A DNA stretch of 64,000 nt, taken from contig NZ_JBAXHI010000019.1 of NCBI RefSeq assembly GCF_037138995.1, forward strand, positions 5,423 to 69,422, written 5' to 3'. Positions 1-8,219 of the stretch are shown piece after piece. A program made the translations under genes and the position numbers. Under the pieces are notes generated by a model. The model was not told where the DNA came from, did not search any database, and saw nothing but the letters and a program-made list of their open reading frames with translations. This DNA is from Chlorohelix sp037138995 (GTDB lineage Bacteria > Chloroflexota > Chloroflexia > Chloroheliales > Chloroheliaceae). Within the stretch, counting starts at the first letter, position 1. Each line of letters starts with the position of its first letter.

Positions 1-1163
1 AACGTTCAGCTAATAGCGCGGCAAGGGCGGGCATTTTGCATACCCTTCATGGCGATATTCCAACGCCCGTATTTATGCCGGTGGGTACGCAAGCAACCGT
101 TAAAACTCTCAGTAACGCCAATCTTTATGAACTGGATGCGAAGATTATTCTGGGTAATACTTACCACCTGTATCTGCGTCCCGGTCATGAGTTGATTCGC
201 GAGATGGGCGGTCTGCACCGTTTCATGAACTGGAAACGCCCCATTTTAACCGATAGCGGCGGTTTTCAGGTGTTCAGCCTTGGACCACTCCGTAAGATTG
301 ATGAGGAAGGCGTGACCTTCAAGTCGCACATTGACGGCAGTAGCCATCGCTTTACCCCCGAAGTGGTGATGAATATCGAGCGTGACATCGGCGCAGATAT
401 TATCATGGCTTTTGACGAGTGCGCCCCCTATCCGAGTAACCCGGAATATACCCGCGCTGCTATGGAGCGTACTCATCGTTGGGCGGCGCGTTGCTTGGAA
501 GAATATCATCGCAACGGCACACCCGCTACACAAGCGTTGTTCGGAATTGTGCAGGGCGGTTTTTACCACGAACTGCGCCATGAAAGCGCACGCTACTTGA
601 CGCAAGAACTGGATTTTCCGGGCTATGCGCTTGGGGGTTTAAGCGTGGGCGAACCAAAGGAAATCTTCTATGAAATGATGGCTTCTACTGCGCCGCTCAT
701 GCCTCGCCACAAACCGCTTTATGTTATGGGCGTGGGTTCGCCTGAAGATTTGCTGGAAGGTATTTTGCATGGGGTGGATATGTTCGATTGCGTGCTGCCA
801 ACTCGCATTGCCCGGAATGGCGCATGTATTGTGAAGGACGGGCGTTTGAACCTGCGAAATGCGGGTAACTCTCGCGATGAACGCCCCATTCAGGAGGGCT
901 GCGGTTGCTATACTTGCCAGAATCACAGTCGTGCCTATTTGCGACACCTCTTTCGCTGCGAGGAGGTTTTGGGCTTACAGTTGGCAACCATCCATAATGT
1001 TCATTTTCTGGTGGATATGATGCAACAGGCGCGTGAGTCTATTTTTGCAGACCGCTTTGAGGACTTCCGTGAACAATTTCTGGCAAATTTCCGCATCATT
1101 CCGCATGAGATTCGTGAGAAGAACCGTGAGGCGCGTGCTGCCAGCCATAAAAAGAAGAATTAA
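1..1163 (+). CDS. tgt: Queuine/preQ1 tRNA-guanine transglycosylase, 5' end cut by window edge
   Basis: Exchanges guanine 34 in GUN-anticodon tRNAs for preQ1, the first base-insertion step of queuosine synthesis. The frame is open from base 3 to the left edge, and conserved Tgt sequence (NSAARAG, then HTLHGDIPTPVFMPVGTQ) is already running there. The real start is therefore upstream of the window, and the TTG at 36 is only an internal codon. Seen: DSGGFQVFSL with the substrate-binding Asp, the VGSPEDLLEGI region, MFDCVLPTRIARNG with the catalytic Asp of the family, and a C-terminal zinc site made of a CxCxxC cluster near 898-918 plus a later His. At most about 20-30 N-terminal residues are missing. 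The C-terminus is basic (EARAASHKKKN). Family assignment is firm. Confidence 0.96.
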   Translation, partial: RSANSAARAGILHTLHGDIPTPVFMPVGTQATVKTLSNANLYELDAKIILGNTYHLYLRPGHELIREMGGLHRFMNWKRPILTDSGGFQVFSLGPLRKIDEEGVTFKSHIDGSSHRFTPEVVMNIERDIGADIIMAFDECAPYPSNPEYTRAAMERTHRWAARCLEEYHRNGTPATQALFGIVQGGFYHELRHESARYLTQELDFPGYALGGLSVGEPKEIFYEMMASTAPLMPRHKPLYVMGVGSPEDLLEGILHGVDMFDCVLPTRIARNGACIVKDGRLNLRNAGNSRDERPIQEGCGCYTCQNHSRAYLRHLFRCEEVLGLQLATIHNVHFLVDMMQQARESIFADRFEDFREQFLANFRIIPHEIREKNREARAASHKKKN

Positions 1164-1199
1164 TCTCGCCATAGCTCTTAGAACTAGTTAGGGTGTTTG

Positions 1200-1208
1200 T
1201 GCTATTAT
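1200..1208 (+). promoter_or_regulatory. Extended -10 promoter candidate for the PTPS-related membrane protein
   Basis: TG at 1200-1201, one base, then TATTAT at 1203-1208, 49 nt before the ATG at 1258. No -35 is recognisable at the expected distance. It fits the TGnTAnnAT pattern seen before several other genes here. Confidence 0.4.
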
Positions 1209-1257
1209 ATGCCTTGAAAATTCCAACTTTGTTATTGAAAAACTTGCAAGATAATAA

Positions 1258-3948
1258 ATGAGCTTACGTCTTCAAAAATTACTACCCTTTGCCATATTTT
1301 TATTCAGCTTCCTAACGCTACTTATACCTTTTCAAATGCCCTATACTTACTCCCTCCAGATTGGCGACCTTCAGGACGAGTGGCAGGTTATACAGGGCTT
1401 TGGTGAGCGCGAGAATAACGAGAATTTCTCGTTTCGCTGGACTATTGACGAAAAAGCTGAACTAAGGCTGCCAGACGTTGGTTCGCCCAGTCGTATCGGA
1501 TTGGTTGGAGTCGCACCTCGCCCCGACAATTCCCAGCCCAAAACCACTATTTCTGCCGAAGGGGTAATTACTTCATTCCTGTTTGCCCCTACTGCTGCCA
1601 GCTTACCACCAGACTCTAAAGGTCGCCTTACCTTCGAGGCTTCCGGCGCAAGCCCGGCTTTCCGTCTTTTGCCTCAGCAAGTATATATAGCCAGTCCCCT
1701 GTTTCAGCCTAAAAATGACCCTCGTTCGTTGGGAATTGTGGTCAGTCTGGTTTATGTAAAAACCACTCCTAACAGTTTTGGTTTGGTACTTCCACCGCTT
1801 TCACTATGGCTAGGTTGGAGTTTGTTGGTAACGCTTGTTTTCATAAACCTTAGCTACACTCCACAAAAGGGCAAAAGCTTTTCGGCTCAATTTCTGAGAC
1901 AATATAGCTTTACCGCCTTGGCATTAATGGCTGGTATCTTGGGGCGCATTTTGCTACCCACCCCCTACTTAGTGTACGGGGCGAACCTTGCTTGGGGAGC
2001 TTTGCTGCCGTTGCTCTTCCTGTCCCTTTCGCGTTGGTCGCTACTAGGGAGAATCTTCCTGTTTCAACGCCCTGCTTGGGGCTTACTAGCGTTGCAACTA
2101 TTCGGAGTAACGCTGGCTTTCTACAATCTGGTGGGGGCGGTATTTGTAGGCGCGTTGCTGGCGGTTTCTGGACTTATCCTGCTGAGCTATGCTTGGAAAG
2201 GGCGCTTTAGTGGGAATCTGGAGAACTGTAGTTTGCTGGTTTCAGGCAGCGTAGCTTCCGGTTGGGGCTTCTGGCAAGGTCGAATTCCCTACGAGCAAGA
2301 TACTATAATATTTCATCTCTATTGGGTAAACGAACTTGATAGGCTTATCAAGTTGGGTAACCTCTACCCCCGTTGGTCGCCTATTTTCAATTACCAACTA
2401 GGCGGCTCTATTTTCAACTTTTACCCACCATTTGGGCGCTACCTTACGGAAGCCTTTCATTTACTGGGTATGACTGTCAACAACAGCACAATGGCGACTC
2501 AGTTCGCAATTATAGTGGCTGGAATCTTTGGGGCATATTTTCTGTGTGTGGAAATAATCAAAGATAAACAGGCTGCGTTACTTGGCGCTTTTATATATTG
2601 CTATTTTCCTTACCGCCTTGCCGATATGTACACGGGAGGGACGCTGGCTTTCCAGTTAGCCGGAGCAGTGACTCCTTACATACTCTGGCTGATGCTACTG
2701 CTTGTCCGACATCCCACAAAGCAACGCTACTGGTTTTGGCTAGGTTTTAGCGCAGCCCTGCTGGCGCTAAGTAATGTGCCTGCCGTTCTGTGCTTTGCCC
2801 CCATAGCAGTTATCTTTCTGGTGGGCTTGCTCGGTTTGCAATGGAAGCATGACAAACTGGTAGTTCGCCAAACCCTGCTAGGTCTGATGGTAGCAGGTGC
2901 AGTTGCTTTTGGCTTAAGCGCGTTTTATTTGATACCCACCGCTGTTGAAAACGGCTTGCTCAGCCAAGATTTGAACCAGAATAACCTTGCGGAAACAGGC
3001 GCACACTTCAACTTCTTTTCAGATTCTTCCGAAAGTTTCGCCCTATGGCGACCTATCAAAATTTACATAGATGATTTTCGAGTATTTGGCACCTTGCATT
3101 TCTGGCTTGGGGGAGTAGGCTTGTTATTCCTTCTTACCTCTCGCCGGGTTAATCGCCCTCTAGTGATTTTGCTTGCTTCCATTACCGCTTTCGTCATTTT
3201 CCTGCAATACCCGCCCTCTAAATTTATCTGGCAGCTTTATCCATTAAGCTCAACTGTACAATATGCCAGCCGCCTGATGTATGCTTTGGCAGCGTTGCTG
3301 GCTCCTCTTATCGCTGGATTAGCGATTCGTCGTAAAACCCTGCCGGGTCGTCTATTAACGCTTATCAGTTCTCTGCTGGCGGTGGTTCTGACGCTATATG
3401 CCTGTTTCTACAGTTTTAACCCCACTTACCTGCCTTTCAAATTTGATGGCGCGATTAGCGTGAAAATCTTGACCGAGCAGGTGAGAAGTGCTGACCCCAT
3501 GTATCTACCGAAAGGCTGGAGCAATCTTCGTAATTTCGACCATTATCGCACCCCACAATTTGATGACCAACGCCCTTCTAGTCCAGCCGATACGCTCTCT
3601 TGGAATATCACCGGAAGTGATAGCTATCAGTTGGAGGCAACCCTAAGTAAACCCGGAAGCGTGACCGTACCATTAATTTTTTATCCGGGCTGGTGGTTTG
3701 CAAAGGATGTGCAGGGGCAAACTTATTCTGTGACTCAGGGTGTGGAAGCTCCTTTTGTGCAGCTTAATCTTCCCGCCGGAGTCCAGCGGATTACAGTTAA
3801 GTTGCAGGATACCCCTGACCGTTTAGTCGGAAATTGGCTCACTATGTTAACGTTGGCGGGAGTTGGCGGCTATAGCCTTTATCGCTGGCTTAGAGGTAAA
3901 CGCCCACGCCTAATGTCTGCGCCGGAACCTACTGTAATCCAGAACTGA
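1258..3948 (+). CDS. Large multispanning membrane protein, PTPS-related / GT-C-like
   Basis: An 896-residue integral membrane protein. It has an N-terminal TM (about residues 9-28), then an extracytoplasmic region of about 150 residues (TTISAEG, ASPAFRLLPQQVYIASPLF), then many hydrophobic helices and a C-terminal extracytoplasmic beta-rich tail before a last TM. The loop LYPRWSPIFNYQLGG followed by SIFNFYPPFGRYLTE matches the signature of the '6-pyruvoyl-tetrahydropterin synthase related' membrane family (PF10131), which resembles GT-C glycosyltransferases despite its name. The likely role is transfer of sugars from a lipid-linked donor outside the membrane; this is inference and the substrate is unknown. 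The motif NENFSFRWTIDE recurs as NNEFSFRWSSDE in the protein at 14936-17077. The ATG at 1258 places the TM at the N-terminus as expected. Confidence 0.75.
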   Translation: MSLRLQKLLPFAIFLFSFLTLLIPFQMPYTYSLQIGDLQDEWQVIQGFGERENNENFSFRWTIDEKAELRLPDVGSPSRIGLVGVAPRPDNSQPKTTISAEGVITSFLFAPTAASLPPDSKGRLTFEASGASPAFRLLPQQVYIASPLFQPKNDPRSLGIVVSLVYVKTTPNSFGLVLPPLSLWLGWSLLVTLVFINLSYTPQKGKSFSAQFLRQYSFTALALMAGILGRILLPTPYLVYGANLAWGALLPLLFLSLSRWSLLGRIFLFQRPAWGLLALQLFGVTLAFYNLVGAVFVGALLAVSGLILLSYAWKGRFSGNLENCSLLVSGSVASGWGFWQGRIPYEQDTIIFHLYWVNELDRLIKLGNLYPRWSPIFNYQLGGSIFNFYPPFGRYLTEAFHLLGMTVNNSTMATQFAIIVAGIFGAYFLCVEIIKDKQAALLGAFIYCYFPYRLADMYTGGTLAFQLAGAVTPYILWLMLLLVRHPTKQRYWFWLGFSAALLALSNVPAVLCFAPIAVIFLVGLLGLQWKHDKLVVRQTLLGLMVAGAVAFGLSAFYLIPTAVENGLLSQDLNQNNLAETGAHFNFFSDSSESFALWRPIKIYIDDFRVFGTLHFWLGGVGLLFLLTSRRVNRPLVILLASITAFVIFLQYPPSKFIWQLYPLSSTVQYASRLMYALAALLAPLIAGLAIRRKTLPGRLLTLISSLLAVVLTLYACFYSFNPTYLPFKFDGAISVKILTEQVRSADPMYLPKGWSNLRNFDHYRTPQFDDQRPSSPADTLSWNITGSDSYQLEATLSKPGSVTVPLIFYPGWWFAKDVQGQTYSVTQGVEAPFVQLNLPAGVQRITVKLQDTPDRLVGNWLTMLTLAGVGGYSLYRWLRGKRPRLMSAPEPTVIQN

Positions 3949-3977
3949 TTCCCCGAAAACGCTTAGACCCCATAGAT

Positions 3978-3999
3978 AGGCTGTGCCGCCTGTTTTTTT
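3978..3999 (+). terminator. Weak intrinsic terminator candidate
   Basis: AGGC (3978-3981) can pair with GCCT (3988-3991) over a 6-nt loop, followed by T7 at 3993-3999, 30 nt after the membrane-protein stop. The stem is only 4 bp, so this is tentative. Confidence 0.35.
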
Positions 4000-4018
4000 A
4001 TAATTACGGCGTGGGCTA

Positions 4019-4027
4019 TGGTAAAAT
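4019..4027 (+). promoter_or_regulatory. Extended -10 promoter candidate for the trans-sulfuration operon
   Basis: TG (4019-4020), G, TAAAAT (4022-4027), 55 nt before the ATG at 4083. There is no clear -35. I found no SAM-riboswitch-like folding in the short leader. Confidence 0.4.
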
Positions 4028-4082
4028 AGGGCGAGTTTGGAAAATTTCAGGTAATTTTCAGTAAGAAAGTAGAATTAAAAAA

Positions 4083-5237
4083 ATGAAGGGTGATTATAAT
4101 AAAGCCGGATTTGAAACTCGCGCTATCCATGCCGGGCAACCTGCCGACCCTCAAACCGGAGCGGTATCCGTGCCAATTTATCAAACTTCTACCTATGCAC
4201 AGGAAGAAGTTGGCAAGCATAAAGGCTACGAATATTCGCGCACCCATAATCCCACCCGTACCGCACTGGAATTGTGCGTTGCTTCGCTGGAGGGCGGAGA
4301 GAACGCGCATGCCCTTGCCTTTGCCAGCGGTTTGGGCGCAGAGACAACTCTGTTGCTTAGTTTGCGCTCCGGCGACCATGTTTTGCTCAGCGATGACGTT
4401 TATGGTGGCACTTACCGTCTATTTGCGCGGGTTTTAAGCCAACATGGTATCCAATTCGACCTTGCCGACCTGACCGACCTTGAACGTGCTGCAGGGAAGA
4501 TGCGTAGTGCCACTAAATTGGTTTGGCTGGAAACGCCAACCAACCCATGGCTCAAGGTTATAGACATTGCTTCGGTGGCGGAGATGGCGCATAACGCCGG
4601 TTCGTTGCTGGTGGTGGATAACACCTTCGCTTCGCCTTATTTGCAACGCCCTTTGGAATTTGGCGCGGACGTAGTTTTACATAGCAGCACCAAGTATTTA
4701 GGCGGACATAGTGATGCGGTGGGCGGTTTGCTGGTAATGCACGATAAGGAATTGCGTGACCGCATCGCCTTTTTCCAAAATGCGGCAGGAGCGGTGCCGG
4801 GTCCCTTCGATAGTTGGCTGATTATGCGAGGCATCAAAACGCTGCCGATACGCATGCGGGCGCATCAAGAAAACGCGCTGGCGATTGGTCATTTCTTGGA
4901 ACAGCACCCAAAAGTTGAACAAGTAATGTATCCGGGCTTGCCTAGCCATCCACAGCACGAACTGGCGAAACGGCAAATGGACGGCTTTGGCGGGATGCTC
5001 TCCTTTAGCGCGAAGGGTGGAGAGGCGGAGGCGCGTGCTATCGTAGCGCGTACCAAAATCTTTACGCTGGCGGAAAGCCTCGGTGGAGTGGAATCCTTGA
5101 TAGAGCATCCCGGCGCAATGACCCATGCGAGCTTGGCTGGCAGCCCCATTGAGATGAACCCGGCGTTGGTGCGGCTATCAGTGGGCATTGAATCTACCGA
5201 AGATTTGCTGAGCGACCTTGAACAGGCGTTGGGCTAA
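4083..5237 (+). CDS. metB: PLP-dependent trans-sulfuration enzyme (cystathionine gamma-synthase/lyase)
   Basis: A Cys/Met-metabolism PLP enzyme of 384 residues, the usual length. Seen: YSRTHNPTR (cofactor-phosphate and substrate contacts, about residues 51-59), ASGLGAETT, VVDNTFASP with the PLP-pyridine Asp179, SSTKYLGGHSD with the Schiff-base Lys204, and ESLGGVESLIEHP with MTHAS near the C-terminus. These are shared by cystathionine gamma-synthase (MetB), cystathionine gamma-lyase and methionine gamma-lyase, so the exact reaction cannot be fixed from sequence alone. MetB/CGL is favoured by the THAS tail. It is the first gene of an apparent five-gene plus-strand operon; the next start is 9 nt downstream. 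The ribosome binding site is weak (A-rich leader). Confidence 0.88.
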   Translation: MKGDYNKAGFETRAIHAGQPADPQTGAVSVPIYQTSTYAQEEVGKHKGYEYSRTHNPTRTALELCVASLEGGENAHALAFASGLGAETTLLLSLRSGDHVLLSDDVYGGTYRLFARVLSQHGIQFDLADLTDLERAAGKMRSATKLVWLETPTNPWLKVIDIASVAEMAHNAGSLLVVDNTFASPYLQRPLEFGADVVLHSSTKYLGGHSDAVGGLLVMHDKELRDRIAFFQNAAGAVPGPFDSWLIMRGIKTLPIRMRAHQENALAIGHFLEQHPKVEQVMYPGLPSHPQHELAKRQMDGFGGMLSFSAKGGEAEARAIVARTKIFTLAESLGGVESLIEHPGAMTHASLAGSPIEMNPALVRLSVGIESTEDLLSDLEQALG

Positions 5238-5246
5238 TTCGCGAAG

Positions 5247-7292
5247 ATGGCGGCAAACACTAAGGATGCTGAAATAGAAATGAAGCAAACTGGAAGGCAA
5301 ATATACCAAACGGTAATGCCTATATTGTGGTTGTTGGCATTTATGGCTTTGCTTGCGCTTGCTACACTTCGCCCGGAACTAGAAGTATCTTTGCTGGGCA
5401 ATGGTTCAAAAGATAACTTGCAAGGTTTAAATCGTTTTGTGCTAATCGAGCGTACCGGCTTTTCTTCTTTGCAAAGTGACGAATCCAGTGGAAAGACATT
5501 CCAGCGCATAGCCATTGATACTCCTGCCACCGTTCGCCTTGCCGCTTTCAGCTATCATCCGGTTAGACTCAAGCTTGGTTATCAGGGCGGTTCTTTACAG
5601 GTTAAAGCAAATGGACAATCACTTTCCACGTTACCGGTTACTGCCGCTTTTAAGGAATATCAATTGGAATTTACGCCCGCTAGTTTGGATAACGACGGCG
5701 GGCTTTTTATTGTTTTGAGTTTTACTGGAGCGGCTCAAATTTCCAATGCTACCCTCGATTTTTCCAATCAGTGGCAACCGTTCTTGTCAGATTCGACTTA
5801 TTTATCGGCATTAGTGTGCGGTTTATTGGTCGTATTGTTGGTTTTTAGCTTATTGCCGCATCGATTAAAAACCCCTATAGCCGGTATCTTTATGTTGGCG
5901 ATAGGGTTGAGCTTGTCGGGTATAAGTTTTACTCTTGCCGGACAGACGCTGACGGCAGGATTTAGCGGCGAATTAAATGCTGGGGTGTTTTGGCTTCTAA
6001 TTGTTTCTGCTCTGTATCTGGCAATGTTTGGGCTAATCCACAGTTTAGTCACTGCCCCTGTTCTGTGGAATAATGGGGATTCGGTAGCGCTGTATCCAAT
6101 TTTAAAAACTCGCTGGGATAATTTGCAGATATACAAGCCTACTGCTGCTGCCACTCTTGTATTAATTGCTGCCAATACCGGGTTAATGATATTACTCTAT
6201 AGTGTTCCGCTGGTTACTAACGGGGGTTGGGCTGAGTTAGCGCGTTATTGGGATGGTCCCGGTTATTTATTAGCTGCAAAAACATTCTACGACCCTCACG
6301 ATTCTATGCTGGCATTGCCCGGTTTCTCCAAATATTCCAACATTTATTGGTCGGCACATTTTCCCGGTTATGTGTTGCTCATCCGGGCATTATCCCCGTT
6401 ATTCGGCTATATCGCCCCGATGTTTATAATCAACTATGTGGCGACCATTATTTTTGGCGTAACTCTCTATCGCTTACTAAAAGATTTCGGCTATTCTACC
6501 AAACCGTTATGGTTGTCGGTGTTGTTTCTTTTCTTGCCGTTGCGCTGGTTGCTATACCATAGCGTGGGGGCGAGCGAAGGCATGGCGTTGATGTTCATTG
6601 TTCTGTCTTTCTATGCTTTCAAAAAGCGGCAATGGTGGTGGGCAGGGCTATGGGGAGCGGGTCTGGTGGTGACTCGCGCCAATGGAATTTTTATGCTGGG
6701 CGGATACGGGTTATACTTGTTGTGGGAAGCCCGTATAGGGCTTAAAATGGCACAGCCTAAACCCGTATTGGCACGAATTTCAGGCTTTATTGTGGCGATA
6801 AACTGGCGAGCAGTGGCGGGCTTATCGCTGATGCCGCTGGCATTGGTGGCGGTTTTCAGCTTATACGCCTCGCGTTATGGCGATTTCTTTGCTTATATAA
6901 AAATCCCGGAAGACGTGAAGCATGTTTACCCCATTCCATTACTCTCGTTGGCTGTCACAGCCTCGCGCAGCGAAGGAAATTTCTATTATTATATAATCGA
7001 AGCAGCGGGTTTAGCGCTTCTCTGGAGACGCAAGCTGTACGACCTATTTTGGCTTGGTCTGGTGTTTTTCGTGCCAACTTTATTTATGTTACACGATGAT
7101 ATTTTGCGCTACTCCCTTCCGGCTTTTCCTTTTGTGCTAATAGCTCCTTATGCGCGTGTGTTGGAGTCAAAAATTGCCTACTATATCGCTCCTGTGGCGT
7201 TGTTGGGAGTGTTAATATATAGTTGGACACAATTGGGTTTTAACAAATTGGAAGGGGAAAATTGGCAGCAGATGTTGGAGTTATTGAAATAA
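5247..7292 (+). CDS. GT-C-like multispanning membrane glycosyltransferase
   Basis: 681 residues: N-terminal TM, an extracytoplasmic beta-rich segment (about residues 65-175) and then about a dozen TM helices. The region ARYWDGPGYLLAAKTFY, then SAHFPGYVLLIR, then RWLLYHSVGASEGMAL and VVTRANGIF resembles PIG-V/GT-C mannosyltransferases: a WD(G) motif in the first lumenal loop, then a P-Y-L-R motif. The predicted role is polyprenyl-phosphate-sugar dependent glycosylation on the outer face of the membrane; donor and acceptor are unknown. It starts 9 nt after the metB-like stop and ends 3 nt before the next start, so it is probably cotranscribed. An in-frame ATG at 5280 (residue 12) is an alternative start. 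Confidence 0.7.
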   Translation: MAANTKDAEIEMKQTGRQIYQTVMPILWLLAFMALLALATLRPELEVSLLGNGSKDNLQGLNRFVLIERTGFSSLQSDESSGKTFQRIAIDTPATVRLAAFSYHPVRLKLGYQGGSLQVKANGQSLSTLPVTAAFKEYQLEFTPASLDNDGGLFIVLSFTGAAQISNATLDFSNQWQPFLSDSTYLSALVCGLLVVLLVFSLLPHRLKTPIAGIFMLAIGLSLSGISFTLAGQTLTAGFSGELNAGVFWLLIVSALYLAMFGLIHSLVTAPVLWNNGDSVALYPILKTRWDNLQIYKPTAAATLVLIAANTGLMILLYSVPLVTNGGWAELARYWDGPGYLLAAKTFYDPHDSMLALPGFSKYSNIYWSAHFPGYVLLIRALSPLFGYIAPMFIINYVATIIFGVTLYRLLKDFGYSTKPLWLSVLFLFLPLRWLLYHSVGASEGMALMFIVLSFYAFKKRQWWWAGLWGAGLVVTRANGIFMLGGYGLYLLWEARIGLKMAQPKPVLARISGFIVAINWRAVAGLSLMPLALVAVFSLYASRYGDFFAYIKIPEDVKHVYPIPLLSLAVTASRSEGNFYYYIIEAAGLALLWRRKLYDLFWLGLVFFVPTLFMLHDDILRYSLPAFPFVLIAPYARVLESKIAYYIAPVALLGVLIYSWTQLGFNKLEGENWQQMLELLK

Positions 7293-7295
7293 ACA

Positions 7296-8219
7296 ATGAG
7301 TAAATTATCAGATATTTATTGGAAAACACGCGAGAAAAGCGGCATTATGTGGCGGCGCAGCGTGGGGCGTGTGGTGGATTGGCCACCATCGCCGGGTCGC
7401 TTTGTGGTTGGGAACGCGGAAAGCGCTGTGGCAGTTTGCACGCTTAGTAGCACAGCGTTGATTGATCAACTGAACCCGCATTATGCTGCTATAATCGGGC
7501 GAGTTTATACCCCAAATCTGGGTATAGAGCGCATGATTATCAATGTGGTTTCTAACCCCCGTTTGCGCTATCTGGTGCTGTGTGGGCGCGAGTCGCCCGT
7601 GTTCAAGGTAGGTGAGGCAACAATAAAAATATTCGAGAATGGGCTAGACGAGCATGGCAAAATTATCGGGGCGAGTGGCGCAATGGCAGAACTTCCCAAC
7701 TTGTCGCCTGAAATGCTGGAAACTTTCCGCAATCAATTCAAACTGATTAACCTAATTGACGAGGTGAACCCGAAGAAGGTGGACAAGGTACTTGCCGAAT
7801 ATTTCGCGCTTAACGCTCCCCCTTATGCCCCGCAAGGTCTTTTCGTGCGCCCTGATAATGAGAACAGCTATATCACCATGCAAGCGCACCGCCGCCAATG
7901 GCTTGAATTTGACCCCTCCGGCTATTTCTTTATCCATATAGATTGGGAGCAGCACGAACTGGCGTTGGAGCGTTATACTACCGATAAGCGACTAACTCAT
8001 GTTATTCGGGGGCGTGCTGCCGATGTGCTGTACCACACCGTAATTGCAGAGAAGCTACTCTCTCAGATGGAGCATGCCGCTTATCTGGGTGCCGAACTGG
8101 CAAAAGCCGAAACCGCCCTATACAATGGGCTGAACTACGAGCAGGACAAGAAAATCAGGGTGGCTGACCGCGCTAGTGCGGCGGAAAGGCTTGAGGATGG
8201 CGGTAATCAATCCAGCTAA
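7296..8219 (+). CDS. MtrA-like domain plus DUF4346 protein
   Basis: 307 residues in two parts. Residues about 36-165 follow the soluble domain of MtrA, the corrinoid-carrying subunit of methanogen tetrahydromethanopterin S-methyltransferase: VVGNAESAVAVCTL, NLGIERMIINVVSNPRLRYLVLCG, IIGASGAMAELPN, FKLINLID. Residues about 200-290 (FDPSGYFFIHIDWE... LAKAETALYNGL) match DUF4346. The cobalt-ligating His of MtrA (His84 in Methanothermobacter, in GHITGQ) aligns with Phe103 here (PVFKVGE), and the MtrA membrane anchor is absent. Corrinoid binding in the known manner is therefore unlikely. Function is unknown. It sits inside the operon with the glycosyltransferases and pth, and the following GT4 start overlaps its 3' end by 23 nt. 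Confidence 0.72.
   Translation: MSKLSDIYWKTREKSGIMWRRSVGRVVDWPPSPGRFVVGNAESAVAVCTLSSTALIDQLNPHYAAIIGRVYTPNLGIERMIINVVSNPRLRYLVLCGRESPVFKVGEATIKIFENGLDEHGKIIGASGAMAELPNLSPEMLETFRNQFKLINLIDEVNPKKVDKVLAEYFALNAPPYAPQGLFVRPDNENSYITMQAHRRQWLEFDPSGYFFIHIDWEQHELALERYTTDKRLTHVIRGRAADVLYHTVIAEKLLSQMEHAAYLGAELAKAETALYNGLNYEQDKKIRVADRASAAERLEDGGNQSS

Noticed and set aside
36..1163. TTG at 36 as the tgt start codon
   Set aside because: The frame stays open to the left edge and conserved Tgt sequence lies upstream of it, so the gene is truncated by the window and not started there.
3949..4082. SAM riboswitch before the trans-sulfuration gene
   Set aside because: The 134-nt leader shows no conserved multi-stem arrangement, only a weak 4-bp stem with a T tract and a promoter-like element.
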